Origin: Eudorina sp. 2006-703-Eu-15
Taxonomy: Eukaryota; Chlorophyta; Chlorophyceae; Chlamydomonadales; Volvocaceae
DNA: 64,000 bases
NCBI GenBank assembly: GCA_003117195.1
Contig: BDSI01000089.1
Location: 466,142-530,141 of the forward strand
Reading direction: 5' to 3'
Part shown: positions 24,526 through 35,291 of the stretch, piece by piece
Position numbering within the stretch: the stretch's first letter is position 1
Layout of the letters: every line of letters begins with the position of its first letter
Translations under genes and position numbers: made by a program
Notes under the pieces: model-generated
What the model was told of the DNA's origin: nothing
What the model saw: only the letters and a program-made list of their open reading frames with translations
The model's database searches: none

Positions 24526-27500
24526 ATGTCATTAGAATCTGCCAGAATGAAAACTAAGACGCTGTCGAGCGGGAAGTCAGCCGCCGACCCGGCCCCCTCA
24601 GCTGCTGCCGTGGCCTTCCGCAGCCCTGTCGGCTGCACTGCGCCCACATCCGGCGAAAAGGAGTTCCTTGCCTGGTGCAATGAGGAGCGGGTGCGCTTCC
24701 CCAGCTCCCACCTGGCGACACTGCCCGCCACTGGCCGCGCGCTGGTGGCCAGCCGCGGCATCAAAATGGGTGCGTGGGGCGCATTCGAGCGCCCACAAAA
24801 CTGCAGAACACCCCCCCCAAACAGTCGTCGAGGCCCGCTTATGCGGGTGCACGGCAATGGAAATCAGCACATAGCCTACGCTCGAACAGTGCCCCCAAGC
24901 TCCCCTCCCTAGGTGGTTTGCCGATGTTCATGCCGGATCTGCAACTGCGGAATCTTGCCATTCGGCTGTATCGTATCAGATATCACTCGTTCGACTGACG
25001 CTCTCCGTGATACCCACCCGGTCCACTCTGCCCGTGGCCCTGGTGTCAGGCGAGGTGGTGGTGGAGGTCCCGGACGACGCCGTACTGATGGCTGACAACT
25101 GCAGCATTCGGGACATCCTGGAGGGTGGGTCCCACGGATTACCAGGAATAAATTCCACCATTGCAGGTTCCCCTTGCGGCGGGGCTTGAGGGTTTGGCTG
25201 GGGTGGGGTGCGTGAGCCGCTCGGATGTGGTTTGGCGGCGTCGCTGACGTGGTGCACCTCTCGCCCTGTTTGCCTCGCATGTTGGCGGTCGGCGCAGAGG
25301 AGGGCATGTGCAAGCCCGCGGACGACGAAATCCTCGAGGTGAGGTGAGCTGGAATCAGATCTGGGTCTGGATCTGGACCTGGAGAGGTGTGGGCAGTGAC
25401 CGGATGCGGCCGTGGGGGATTCAGTCCAGCCTCGTCGTGCACTAAGCGACCGCCAATGCCACGGGGCGCCGCAAGTTCGTGCCAGCTGGCCTGCGCTGGC
25501 CCCCCACAAGCTCTTTTCTGGCTTTGGATTTTTCAGTTTAACCTCCAACAAGTGAAGTGCTCGACGGTCCCCTGCCGCGTCTCGTTGTTTCCGGCGCCGT
25601 GTCTTGCCTTGTCGGTGTGTCGCCCAGGTTCAAGGCCTGATTATCGCCGTGATGTACGAGAAGTCGCGCGGCAAGGAGTCACGCTGGGCGCCGTACCTGA
25701 ACGTGTTACCCGATGACATGACGCACATGCCGCTGTACTGGAAGGTACGACAAAGATCGGCACCATGCCACGCGGTGCGGTACGTGCAATGCGTGTCACA
25801 TGTTGAATTTTATTGTTACAAGGTGGACCCTTCCTCCCGACCGGGCGATCCAAAGGCCCAGGTAGCTGTGTCATTGCGCGATGTCCCATCGCGGTTACCA
25901 AGCGTGATTACCAGCGCGGTGTTACGGTTGCCAGCGCGCTTAACAAGCGACGGTGACCGGCCCTGTCCGATGGTTCCACTGCATGCTTACTTGACATCGG
26001 CCTGCGTATGCCTTGATCGGGTTCCCCCAGCGGTGTGAGTTTCAAGAGCTTCGTGGTACGGCGGCGTACGACAAGATGATGGGTCAGGTGCAGCACCCCG
26101 CGGACGCGCCCACCCAGGTACGGCCGTCGTACACCCGTCGGGGACTGTTGCGCCAACGTCAAAATGAAGCATGGGTCATTCGGACACCAGCTGTATGAAT
26201 GAGAACGTTTGGATAATTCTTTCCTGTTTCTGCCGGTCCACGTGTAGGTGCCACTGCTGTGGAGTGAAGTGGTGGAGCCATTCATCTCCGAGCATCCGGA
26301 GCTGGGTATCCCGGCAGGGCAGGCCGGGTACGACCTGTACCGCTGGGCCACGTGCGCCGTCGCGTCCTACAGCTTCATTTTAGGGGACGATAAATATCAG
26401 GTACGATACAGTACGATACGGTTGGATATGTACGGACCCGTCCGCCTCGTCTCCATAATCCAGTTTATCCTTCTCGCGCTGTTGAGCTCTGTACACCGGC
26501 CCCTGTTCTGCCTGCCTGCATCGGGCTCCTCTGATGTGCGGCCTCCCCGCCGTCTCAGGCGATGGTGCCCGTGTGGGACCTGCTCAACCACATCACGGGC
26601 CAGGTCAACGTCCGGCTGCACCACTGCGCCAAGCGGTGAGACGGAACTGCGGGCCGGGCCGCGCAGGATAATCGACTTATCGTAGTAGGACGACGACGCA
26701 AGGGTACTCACACCTTCAGCCGCACAACCATCAGCCTGGTTTGGCGTCGTCAGCCCAGAGTCACGCATGCCCGGCTGCCCATCCCACCATGAACCCACCT
26801 GCCCACCAGGCACGTGCTGCAGATGATCGCCACCCGGGACATCTCCCGAGGTGAGGAACTGGTCAACAACTATGGGGAGCTCTCCAACGCGGAGCTGCTC
26901 CGTGGGTACGGATTCGTGGAGCTGCGCAACAAGAACAACCACGTGCAGGTGCGGGCGGGCGGGCGGGAGGGCAGGCGCGCGGGATATGGGGCCTTGAAGT
27001 GGTTTGCGGTGTGAACACCCGCTTGAGAGGCGCCCAGCGCAACCCCGTGGCGTGGCTGTGTAACACGGCCTCCCCTGCGCTCCCCCTGTTTCCCCCGATC
27101 GCAACCCCCTGCGCCCACGGCCTCTCATGCGTGAGGCCGCGCGCGCCCGGCCGGGCTGGTGGGGAGCCGATCACCCCGGTCCGCCACCCGGCCCTCTTGC
27201 GTCACCCCCGCGGTCACCGATTGCTCCCTGATTGCGGAACTCCTGTTTCTGCGCCTGCCAACCCTACGCCCGTCTGCGATGTCGCCCTTCCGTACACCCG
27301 TACGCCCGTACATTCCTGCATTGCTATTTCCGTCTACCGTTTCCTGGACCCACCCTCTTTCGCCGCGTCGCCGCCGGGTTTGCGTGCTCTTTTCTTCTTT
27401 TTCTTTAATTTAACTTTTGCCTTTGCCTGCCGCTTGTCTGCCCTTTGTTGCAACTCACATCTTCCGTTCGCCTCGCCGTCCGTCCGCGTTTCGTCCCATT

Positions 27501-28674
27501 TGCGCAGGTGAGTACTACGTTCTCGATAATTTGTGCTGTCTGGGGTGTGGTCCGTCCTCGTGCTGTCGCGCGTTGGTTGGTCCGGGGTGGGTCCGGCGGC
27601 GACGCGGTCGCCCGAGGTAACAGTGAGCGCACAATTCAGGTATGTATGCTAAGTAACTTGGGTCGCGTATTGACTCCTGTGCCACGTATCGGTTCCCCAA
27701 TCCATATCCCCCTGTTTCCTTGGTGGGTGGGTCGGAACCCGCAGATCCCGCTCGGGTTCGTGGTCCGTGCTGCCGGGGAGGTCGCACAGGCGGAGGCGGC
27801 GGGAGAGCAAACCCGGGCGGCGGCGGCGTCCTCGGCGGAAGTGGGGACGGGCGCGGTAGGCCCCGGGCCGGGGAGCGCCGCGGCTGATGTGGCTGAGGCG
27901 ATGCGGCAGCGCATGTCAGCAAGGCTGCGGCTGGCAGGGCGGTGCGGCTTGCTGCCCTTGCACCACGTGTTCAAGGTGTTCCCGGGTCGAGGTCCGCCGG
28001 CCAATATGACCGCCCTCATACACCTGCTGCTGGCATCGGATGCGGAGGCAGCGGCCTTGCGGCGCAGCGCCCGCCGTGCCGCAGCCGCAGCCGAGGCTGG
28101 GGCAGCGGCCGCGGGCGACACTGCAGACCGCCGTGGCAAGAAGGCCAAGCCGAGGAAGCGCAGCAAAGCGGGGCAGCAGGCAGCGGAGAAGGCGGTAACC
28201 GAGGTGGCAGTGGTGGCGGCGCAGGACGGCGGCGAGCAAGCGCTGGGGCGTGTGGCGCTGGTGTACGACCGTGTCGTGCAGCGCATGCTCGGCCGGTACA
28301 GCAATGACCTGGAGGAGGACGAGCGACTGATGTCGCGCCGGGAGACGCTCCCAAGTCGTCTCGCGGCGGCCGTACTGGCCCGGAAGCCCGAGAAGGAGGT
28401 GCTGCTGGACTTGAAAGAAACCGTCGTGCGGACAGGGGCCCTGCTCAAGTCGCTGCTGCAGCCGCAGTCGACCGGTGCAGCGCAAGCGCGGGGAAAGTCC
28501 GTTGCGGCCCGGGGGTCTGGGGACGAGGACAAGGCGCCAGGGAGAGGTGACAAGGTGGGGGCGGGCGTGGCGGCCAACGGCCACGCCAAGGGGGCCGGTG
28601 GTGGGCGGTCTGCCAGTGACAGCGGGAATGATGCGGCGGCGGGCGCACAGTTTTCGTTTGGGTTCATGCTATGA
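24526..28674 (+). CDS. SET-domain protein-lysine methyltransferase (SETD6/Rubisco-LSMT type), complete
   Basis: Predicted S-adenosylmethionine-dependent protein lysine methyltransferase. Nine exons: 24526-24769, 25050-25124, 25298-25338, 25628-25744, 26031-26117, 26248-26400, 26559-26635, 26810-26948, 27745-28674. They add to 620 residues in consistent phase. The split SET domain shows FLAWCNEERVRFPSSHLA, GEVVVEVPDDAVL, ESRWAPYLNVLPDD, YRWATCAVASYSFIL, AMVPVWDLLNHITGQVNV (the NH of the SAM site) and RDISRGEELVNNYGELSNAE with LLRGYGFVE. NNHVQIPLGFVV then opens the C-terminal substrate-binding-like region. That region is interrupted by Ala-rich and Lys-rich inserts (GKKAKPRKRSKAG) and ends in a Gly/Ala tail, FSFGFML. 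An alternative first codon is the Met at residue 8. The 796-bp intron 8 holds no exon I can support. The substrate is unknown: relatives methylate Rubisco, aldolase, histone H2AZ or RelA. Confidence 0.93.
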
Positions 28675-28747
28675 CCCTTGGCCAATCTGGCGACGGGCAT
28701 GGTATGTGTTGTTCCCGACATGTGGCAGGTGCTGATCGCTGACGGTA

Positions 28748-28752
28748 TGTAA
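28748..28752 (+). terminator. TGTAA polyadenylation signal of the SET-domain gene
   Basis: TGTAA, the volvocine-algal polyadenylation signal, lies 74 nt after the stop codon, in GGTATGTAAGG. Confidence 0.65.
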
Positions 28753-29565
28753 GGTTGACGGCGGCTACTGCACGCGTGCGGCACAGAGAATGCAGGGATA
28801 CGGCTATTACATGCCCTGGTATACACCGTTGATCCCTTTGGGACCGCTGTAACGTCCATTCATTCATGCTGATATTGTTGATGCACTTCGACATCTCGTT
28901 CCTCGTTTTCGTCGCATCTTTCACTATAAAACTCGATCTCTTGACGCTTCAGGTAAATCGTTCCGATGTTTTCCATGGCACATCAGAATGCATGGTGCTT
29001 AGTCCGGGTGCCTAATCTGCAGAGAGTCGATTGCACACAGTGCTGCGGACGCACGGCGGGCGTGATCAGACAGCATGATCGTACCAGCTATCCCGTGTTG
29101 CATGGAACACAGGCGCATTCACGTGCCATTGAGTTGGAACAGGATGTTTCGGCACAACTGCAGGTTACAAGAACCCATGGGACTCATACCATTGAGACGA
29201 GATTTCTTCTCTGCCAGCGACATGCGACAGACCTCCCAAAACACCCTCGGAACGCAAAAACCCATCCAACAATATCCAACCCGCAATAGGACATAATGCG
29301 GGAAAGGCTGGGCGCCCTCACGCGCTCCCGACGCGCAGGGAAGAGGTTGCAGGATTGATGGGCTGCACACGAAGCTGGCCACGCACGAGGTGCGCAAGTT
29401 GGACGATGTCAGCTGACGACACACTGCTGCCCGTCAGCTTCCAAGCCGATACATGTACAGGACGGCATGCCAGGAGTTCGCAGCTGGGCGAGCCACCTTC
29501 ACGGTCGAAGAACGCCTCGCTGCGGAAGCACCCGTCATGGTTGACTGCGCCAGCAGTGTGCGCAC
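28753..29565. other. Convergent 3' region of the SET-domain gene and PSAI
   Basis: No gene seen. The minus-strand TGTAA at 29165-29169, about 400 nt after the PSAI stop, is the best candidate for PSAI message end. Confidence 0.55.
29165..29169 (-). terminator. Possible TGTAA polyadenylation signal of PSAI
   Basis: Reverse complement TTACA on the plus strand; the only such motif found in the convergent interval on this strand at a plausible 3' UTR length. Confidence 0.45.
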
Positions 29566-30384
29566 TTACGACGACGGGGCCTCCTTCTCGATGTACCTGC
29601 ATAGACAACAGCATAAAACGCATGTTGTGTGTCCGCCGAGTATTAAAATTTTCTGCTGTCCTGGGGATCACGTCGCGTGTGTATCAGATAACCAAGGTAA
29701 CCGGGGGAAAGCGCTGCAGTCCGATTCGGCTGCCAGACAAGGCAGTGCTTTGCCTAATGAATCCTATCAACCACACAGTAATGATCCCTCGTAACTACTT
29801 ACACGAAGAGGGTGGCCATGCCGATGGCCGGCAGGACCAGGCCAGTCAGGGGCACGAACAGAGCCGGGGCCCACGACGGCGGCACGAACGGGTAGCCCTC
29901 CGCAGCGCTGGCAACAGTGGCGATGACCTGCGAGGCCTCAGCCTGCAAGTATACGGAAGACGGGAGGATCGAGCAACTCTCAGACATAGCACAGAACAGT
30001 CACCAACACCACGAGGATTCTCATAATTCACATTGCGGTGTTTTCTATCTGCACACGGCCCGACAGATACTGTGGTCTAATCGCCTGTGCCTACTATACT
30101 TTAGCTGAGATTCACACAAACAGGAATGCGCAGGATTAACACAATCAGCGTTGAGGGATTTAAATCAAGCGAAATGATTTTCGCTAAAAGAAATAGCGAT
30201 TCACGAATCCCCCAAAGAACTCAATCAAACGCACCGAGTTGGACGACGCCAGCATAGCCAGCGACGCAACACCAGCCAGAGCCAGCTTAGCGTGAGCCGG
30301 CTTCAGGGCAGCCACCGGCTTGACGGAGGCACGCGCCGCGGTCGGGCGGACGGCCGGCTTAGCAAGGGTAGCGCGCAGGGCCAT
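29566..30384 (-). CDS. PSAI: Photosystem I reaction centre subunit VIII (PsaI), nuclear copy, complete
   Basis: Small one-helix subunit at the PSI periphery, which helps hold PsaL in the trimer/LHCII-binding face. Three exons: 30384-30235, 29942-29803 and 29596-29566, 106 residues. Exon 1 encodes a transit peptide (MALRATLAKPAVRPTAARAS) and a hydrophobic stretch LALAGVASLAMLASSNSAEA that looks like a thylakoid-transfer segment. Exon 2 carries FVPPSWAPALFVPLTGLVLP and AIGMATLF, matching the PsaI helix. Exon 3 is 31 nt: GTACATCGAGAAGG onward, adding VYIEKEAPSS and the stop. Without exon 3 the frame would stop at a TAA that is actually inside the strong donor GTAAGT at 29802-29797; the spliced end fits the usual PsaI C-terminus. 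In land plants and most algae psaI is in the plastid genome; nuclear location is known for Chlamydomonas. Confidence 0.92.
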
Positions 30385-31995
30385 TTCTGCAGCGACGTTG
30401 GGTAAAGAGGTCTGAAGACGATAAAGAACTTCAAGCCTACCAAACAACTCGAAGGCATGCGGACCTTTTCTTCATCTCGCCCATTGCGAGATCCAACCAG
30501 AAGGGCCCAACGCCGGGTGGCTGACCCCCCAAAATTGGGGGCAATCCTGAAACGTAATATTGCACATAGCTGGGACATAACGGCAATATAATTTGAATGC
30601 TTTGGTTTAACATCCAAGTGTGGGATGTGTGCGTCGCGAAAATTACCCACATTAATATATGGCCAGCAACTTTAATGCATCATTAATAAATGTAACATCA
30701 CCTTTTCTTGTGAAAGAGCGCAGCTTGGTTAGCTGGATGACTGCGCAAGCCTTCGTATCATTTGAGCCTGATGTCCCTCGGGTCACACGACGAGCGCATG
30801 CGTTCTGCTTACAAAATAATGCTTGTCTGACGCCGTATGATGGAAATAACCGTATGCCGTTCTTCTGCCGTTAGAGTGCGTTACAGGTCGGGGCATGAGT
30901 TCCGATGCGCACATGCGCAGTCTGGCACGCACGCGGCAACGACCTGCACGACCATGCTGAACACATGCTGATTTTCGGGAAAAAGGACAACTCGCAGGGT
31001 TTCTCAAAAGTTAGGATGACTCGCTGTCTGTCGACGTTACCATTCCTCAAGTGCGTGGTCGACCCTGAACCCCTCGGGAGCCTCGTACCTACAGCACCCA
31101 CCACAAGGACTGCACAACCACCTGCCTCCACCAATAGGGGGTTGGTTCGTGCGGCCATGCCAGCCAACGACACCAGGACCTCGGGAGGGTCAGTGATTGC
31201 CTCTCCTACCTGGAAGCGGCACCAGACGCACCTAACCAGCCGTCGGGGAGGGAGCCAGGAGGAGGTAGGGCATTGGAATTGCGTACGATTTGCACACCCA
31301 ATATTGCATGCGATTTGCACACCCAACATTGCGCGCAGTTTGCATACTCTTGGGTGTGCAAATAGCACGCAATGGCAACGCACATAGTTATCGGTCGTTC
31401 TGACTAAGCAATGCCTGCGTGCGATGCCTGTTCCTAGCCAGCTGCGAATTTCTCCCCACAACGCAGCCGTTCATCAGGTGTATGGGGCTCCAGGGGGAGG
31501 GGTACACGACATGGGCCCGTGGTCCCGCCTTAGTCACGCTTTTCGGGCTGTGTGGGGAAGGGGGAACCCGTCAGCGTTGCCGAGCAAACGAACCTTCCGC
31601 GGTGCGTGTATGCAGTAGGCAGACGTGATTTGGTTTTGGTCTCGGCGCGGGCTCGTGTATGTTGCTGATCTGCTGTAACGCCCTGCCCAGCCCCCCTACT
31701 AGATGCTAGAGTGCAGCCTTGCCCGCCGACACGACCCGCTAACCCTCGCCGCTGGCTAGGGACACACCCAAGACTCGTCGACGCCGTGCAGCCGAGGCTG
31801 CTGATTTCCACTGCCGTCCAACCTGAAGGGTTGCTGGGGGGCCTCCGCCCATGATGATCACGAACACACACGCTTTGCACTGTGGAGGAGATAGAGCGGG
31901 GCAGGGCCCACAGAAGCGGGCACATGGAAGTGCGTGCGCTTAAGAGAGGCCCGGCAGCACACGCCCCTAGCGTAGATCATGCATGCATGCACGTG
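30385..31995. other. PSAI upstream region and gene-poor sequence
   Basis: Contains the PSAI promoter and leader (minus strand; an ATATATTAAT box lies at about 30651-30660). Beyond that I see only repeats. A minus-strand open stretch near 30990-31260 has gene-like composition, but I cannot find exon boundaries or a known domain in it. Confidence 0.5.
31288..31363. repeat. 25-bp repeat with 13-bp inverted repeat
   Basis: ATTTGCACACCCA occurs at 31288-31300 and 31313-31325, and its exact reverse complement TGGGTGTGCAAAT at 31351-31363. The last two can pair as a perfect 13-bp stem with a 25-nt loop. Confidence 0.9.
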
Positions 31996-33225
31996 TGTCA
32001 CGCCGATTGACTGCACCCGTCAGTTTACTGCTCCAATTCGGTTATTTGCGGTTATTGTGAGTTGTTGTGTGATTCGGTTGTCCGTTTCCTTTGGTTTCGG
32101 GACCATCACTGATGGTAGAGTGTCGTACTTGTTTGTCTTGTGATTTAGGTCGAGGCTTTGCCTTGGTGCTTTGTCTCGATTTGCTCTTCGGCAATAGCCG
32201 ATGAGCAACTAGTAGGCCCCTTTCGTTAGGTTATGGACCTGGCCTAGCGGAAGAGACATGTAAGGTCGCTCATCACATCATTCATCTCCTGGACCGAGCC
32301 CTTGTTCCACTGTCATCATTTGCACGCATAGTGCTTACATCAGCGTTATGGACAGCTGCGCGGCGTCGATTCTGCAACGGACCAGCCAGCTGATCCTACC
32401 TTCGGCCTTGCCTCCGGTGTCGCGAACCTACAACAGCGTTTCTGCTGCCTCCACGATGGCACGTTATTTCTGATCTTGTGTTGATGCAGACTCCTTTGAA
32501 TGGAACAGCCAACGTGCGCGCATGCGCTGAGGAGTCTCTTTTCTTCTTCGCGCATGCTTTCCCAGCAAATCGAGACAAAGCGCTTGTATTGTCAAGCGTG
32601 ATCAAATGATGGTTGCTGAATGACAGTTGTCAATGGTGCCGAGCGATTTGGTATGTCGGCGACTTCTTAGCCGTTCCGTTCGGCAGTCGTCATTTTGGTG
32701 CTCCATCCAGTTGGAATCGCCCGACGTGAGAGTTCTGAGGTCATGCGTGTGCAGCCCAGGCCGCGTTCGGAGGTGATGCCCGCGTGTTTTGCTGTCTGTG
32801 GGAATGCCCGTGCCAAAGTCGCCAGCGCTAGATCCCGGGCCACGCCTTGTGCTTAGCCTTTCGTGTAGACCAGCTGGAGCATACACCATGCTTTGTGTTT
32901 GTGCCTTGTTTGCTGCTGGCCCATTTGATTGACTGCATCAGTAGCCGCGCCGTTGGTGTTCCCTGTTGCGAGTCTGTTGCCATCATGTCGGACACCGTCT
33001 GAGCATGCCGTACTTGTCGTACATTTCGGGTCTCGGTCGCCATGTACTTCATATTGCCAGCTACGCATGCTGGTCGCTTATTGCCGCATTTGGACGCAAT
33101 TACCTCACGCATCCACACCACGCCACCTGGAACCCATCTTTCCAGCTTTGCTACTGCGTTGCACGCTGGGGGGGGAGTCACGGGTAGGCACATGATACGT
33201 CAGAGAGCAGTCATACGGCCTGACA
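31996..33225. mobile_element. Non-autonomous DNA transposon with TGTCA...TGACA ends, longer copy
   Basis: 1230 bp. The left end is TGTCACGCCGATTGACTGC. The right end, reverse complemented, is TGTCAGGCCGTATGACTGC, so 16 of 19 terminal bases match as inverted repeats. Its first 568 bp (31996-32563) and last 50 bp (33176-33225) recur, apparently without mismatch, as the next element, from which the middle 612 bp is missing. No transposase or other long protein is encoded. An internal perfect 18-bp inverted repeat lies at 32168-32185 and 32564-32581. CGTG occurs directly left of this element (31992-31995) and directly right of the neighbouring copy (33847-33850), a possible 4-bp target-site duplication of the pair. 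Superfamily not assigned. Confidence 0.75.
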
Positions 33226-33227
33226 GC

Positions 33228-33846
33228 TGTCACGCCGATTGACTGCACCCGTCAGTTTACTGCTCCAATTCGGTTATTTGCGGTTATTGTGAGTTGTTGT
33301 GTGATTCGGTTGTCCGTTTCCTTTGGTTTCGGGACCATCACTGATGGTAGAGTGTCGTACTTGTTTGTCTTGTGATTTAGGTCGAGGCTTTGCCTTGGTG
33401 CTTTGTCTCGATTTGCTCTTCGGCAATAGCCGATGAGCAACTAGTAGGCCCCTTTCGTTAGGTTATGGACCTGGCCTAGCGGAAGAGACATGTAAGGTCG
33501 CTCATCACATCATTCATCTCCTGGACCGAGCCCTTGTTCCACTGTCATCATTTGCACGCATAGTGCTTACATCAGCGTTATGGACAGCTGCGCGGCGTCG
33601 ATTCTGCAACGGACCAGCCAGCTGATCCTACCTTCGGCCTTGCCTCCGGTGTCGCGAACCTACAACAGCGTTTCTGCTGCCTCCACGATGGCACGTTATT
33701 TCTGATCTTGTGTTGATGCAGACTCCTTTGAATGGAACAGCCAACGTGCGCGCATGCGCTGAGGAGTCTCTTTTCTTCTTCGCGCATGCTTTCCCTAGTC
33801 ACGGGTAGGCACATGATACGTCAGAGAGCAGTCATACGGCCTGACA
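33228..33846. mobile_element. Internally deleted copy of the same TIR element
   Basis: 619 bp: 33228-33795 repeats 31996-32563, and 33797-33846 repeats 33176-33225, joined by a single T at 33796. It is in the same orientation as the longer copy and only 2 bp (GC) away, so the junction reads TGACAGCTGTCA, a perfect palindrome. No coding capacity. The near-perfect identity of the two copies implies a recent origin. Confidence 0.75.
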
Positions 33847-34964
33847 CGTGCGCCAGAACCTGCCGCCCCTGCCACTCTCGTTCTGGCACATCCTCCTCCG
33901 TCCAGTTTGCAACCAACACAACTTCTTATCAATTATACGGGGTGTGCACCTGCCATTATGCTCAGTCCTACTTCTACGTGTCGTACATGACTTCAAGTCT
34001 GTTCGTACAAGATCGACCTGACGCCATGCACCAACCCGTGCCAACTGCCAAGCAAGTCAGACAGCAGGTTGAGGTTGTTCCTGCATGGCCAAAAGCCCTC
34101 GGAGACGCTTCTGTAATGCTTAGCACAGACTTAGCACAGACTATTATTCGAATTAATGCGCAAGACCTGCACGACATGACAAACAGAAAGCGACCCGCGG
34201 CACGTACGACAAGTAGACCTGCTGGACCGATGGACTCCCACTGATGACTCATCTATCTGTACTACTGACTGACAGTACATCCGCGGACATCGCATGTGCG
34301 TTTTACGTCTCGCTCGGTCAAGTCACCATCAGTACAAGCAACTGCATGACGCCGTACATCCCCACTGCAGGGCCCTATCTAGACGACCCCCTGGCTGGCT
34401 ACCCAGACAACGAAACGCACCAGTTCGTTATTAGAAATGTTGCTTGGAACCGCACAATTGATTGTCCCGGACAAACGTATGCAGTTTCTGAAGTTGAACG
34501 GAATACACGACCGCATCACAACCACGCGCAACAAAACTGAACGGTCACACGTCACACATCACCCGTCACTCGTACGCAAGTATGTACAGCATGCATCGGC
34601 AACAACAATACCCTTGTAATGTCGGGGTTTGTCAAGTGTCCCTAAAGTGACAAAAATCAACAAGCAGCTAGACGGTGACAAAAATCAAGGCATAACGAAT
34701 ATGAAATGCGAGGTAGTTTGTTTGTGAATGTGACAAGAATCAATGCTTGGGGTTGACAGTTGACGACTAAGGTTCGTTCGTTCGGCCCCGACCACACACC
34801 CGAAAATGCGCATCCCGAGCAATAATAATAGTACGAGCGACAGCACCAACCAAAATCTGTGCGCGCAGACTTACACGCCGCTACGCGCATGGGCGGCCCT
34901 ACCTGTATGTGCCGCAACGACTGCAGTACTACTTCCGTCCAAGTGCACAGACCATCTTACTCCA

Positions 34965-34966
<2 letters not shown>

Positions 34967-35003
<37 letters not shown>

Positions 35004-35010
35004 TCTCTCT
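34967..35010. repeat. (CT)n microsatellite
   Basis: Seventeen CT units without interruption, then TCCTCTCTCT. It lies within 300 bp of the matrix-gene stop codon. Confidence 0.97.
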
Positions 35011-35032
35011 CACACTGACACGCACAACAAAT

Positions 35033-35037
35033 TTACA
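35033..35037 (-). terminator. Possible TGTAA polyadenylation signal of the matrix-protein gene
   Basis: TGTAA on the minus strand, 255 nt beyond the stop codon at 35292. Confidence 0.5.
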
Positions 35038-35291
35038 CACACCGACACACGTACACACACAAAGGTGGTTCGGACAGGTTTATCGGTACACACACGTAAA
35101 CACACACATGGGTTTCTCGCTAAACACATGGGGCCGACAGGTTCCATTGTCAAACAAGCCCGCTGCCCCATCCACAACGCCCCACAAACTACGCGCATCC
35201 TGCTGAAGAGCCATCTTTTATTGCAGCCCGCTGTGTAGGGATCTGCAGCAGCGCAGCCATTGCTACTGCCACGCATTCCACTGCACTACTG

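Larger units (their letters stand above)
33847..35291. other. Region downstream of the matrix-protein gene
   Basis: No supported gene. It holds three loose copies of GTGACAAAAATCAA (near 34648, 34674 and 34730), a (CT)n tract at 34967-35010 and CA-rich sequence. The 3' UTR of the matrix gene enters from the right. Confidence 0.55.

Noticed and set aside
27485..27640. Possible extra exon in the 796-bp intron of the SET-domain gene (CGCAGGTGAGT context)
   Set aside because: Joining exon 8 directly to 27745 gives the expected VQIPLGFVV sequence in phase; an extra exon would interrupt it.
31288..31363. CRISPR-like array
   Set aside because: Only two direct copies plus an inverted one, no spacers or cas genes, and a eukaryotic nuclear context.
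30871..31461. 196-residue minus-strand open frame with VSLAGMAARTNPLLVEAGGC
   Set aside because: Part of it runs through the 25-bp repeat; no domain recognised, no convincing splice pattern.
32020..33440. Identical 62-residue minus-strand open frames in both TIR elements
   Set aside because: Identity follows from the DNA duplication; the peptide has no known motif and its frame shows no sign of selection that I can judge.
34967..35010. (CT)n tract considered as a promoter element
   Set aside because: It lies downstream of the matrix gene stop and no gene starts nearby; an ordinary microsatellite is sufficient.
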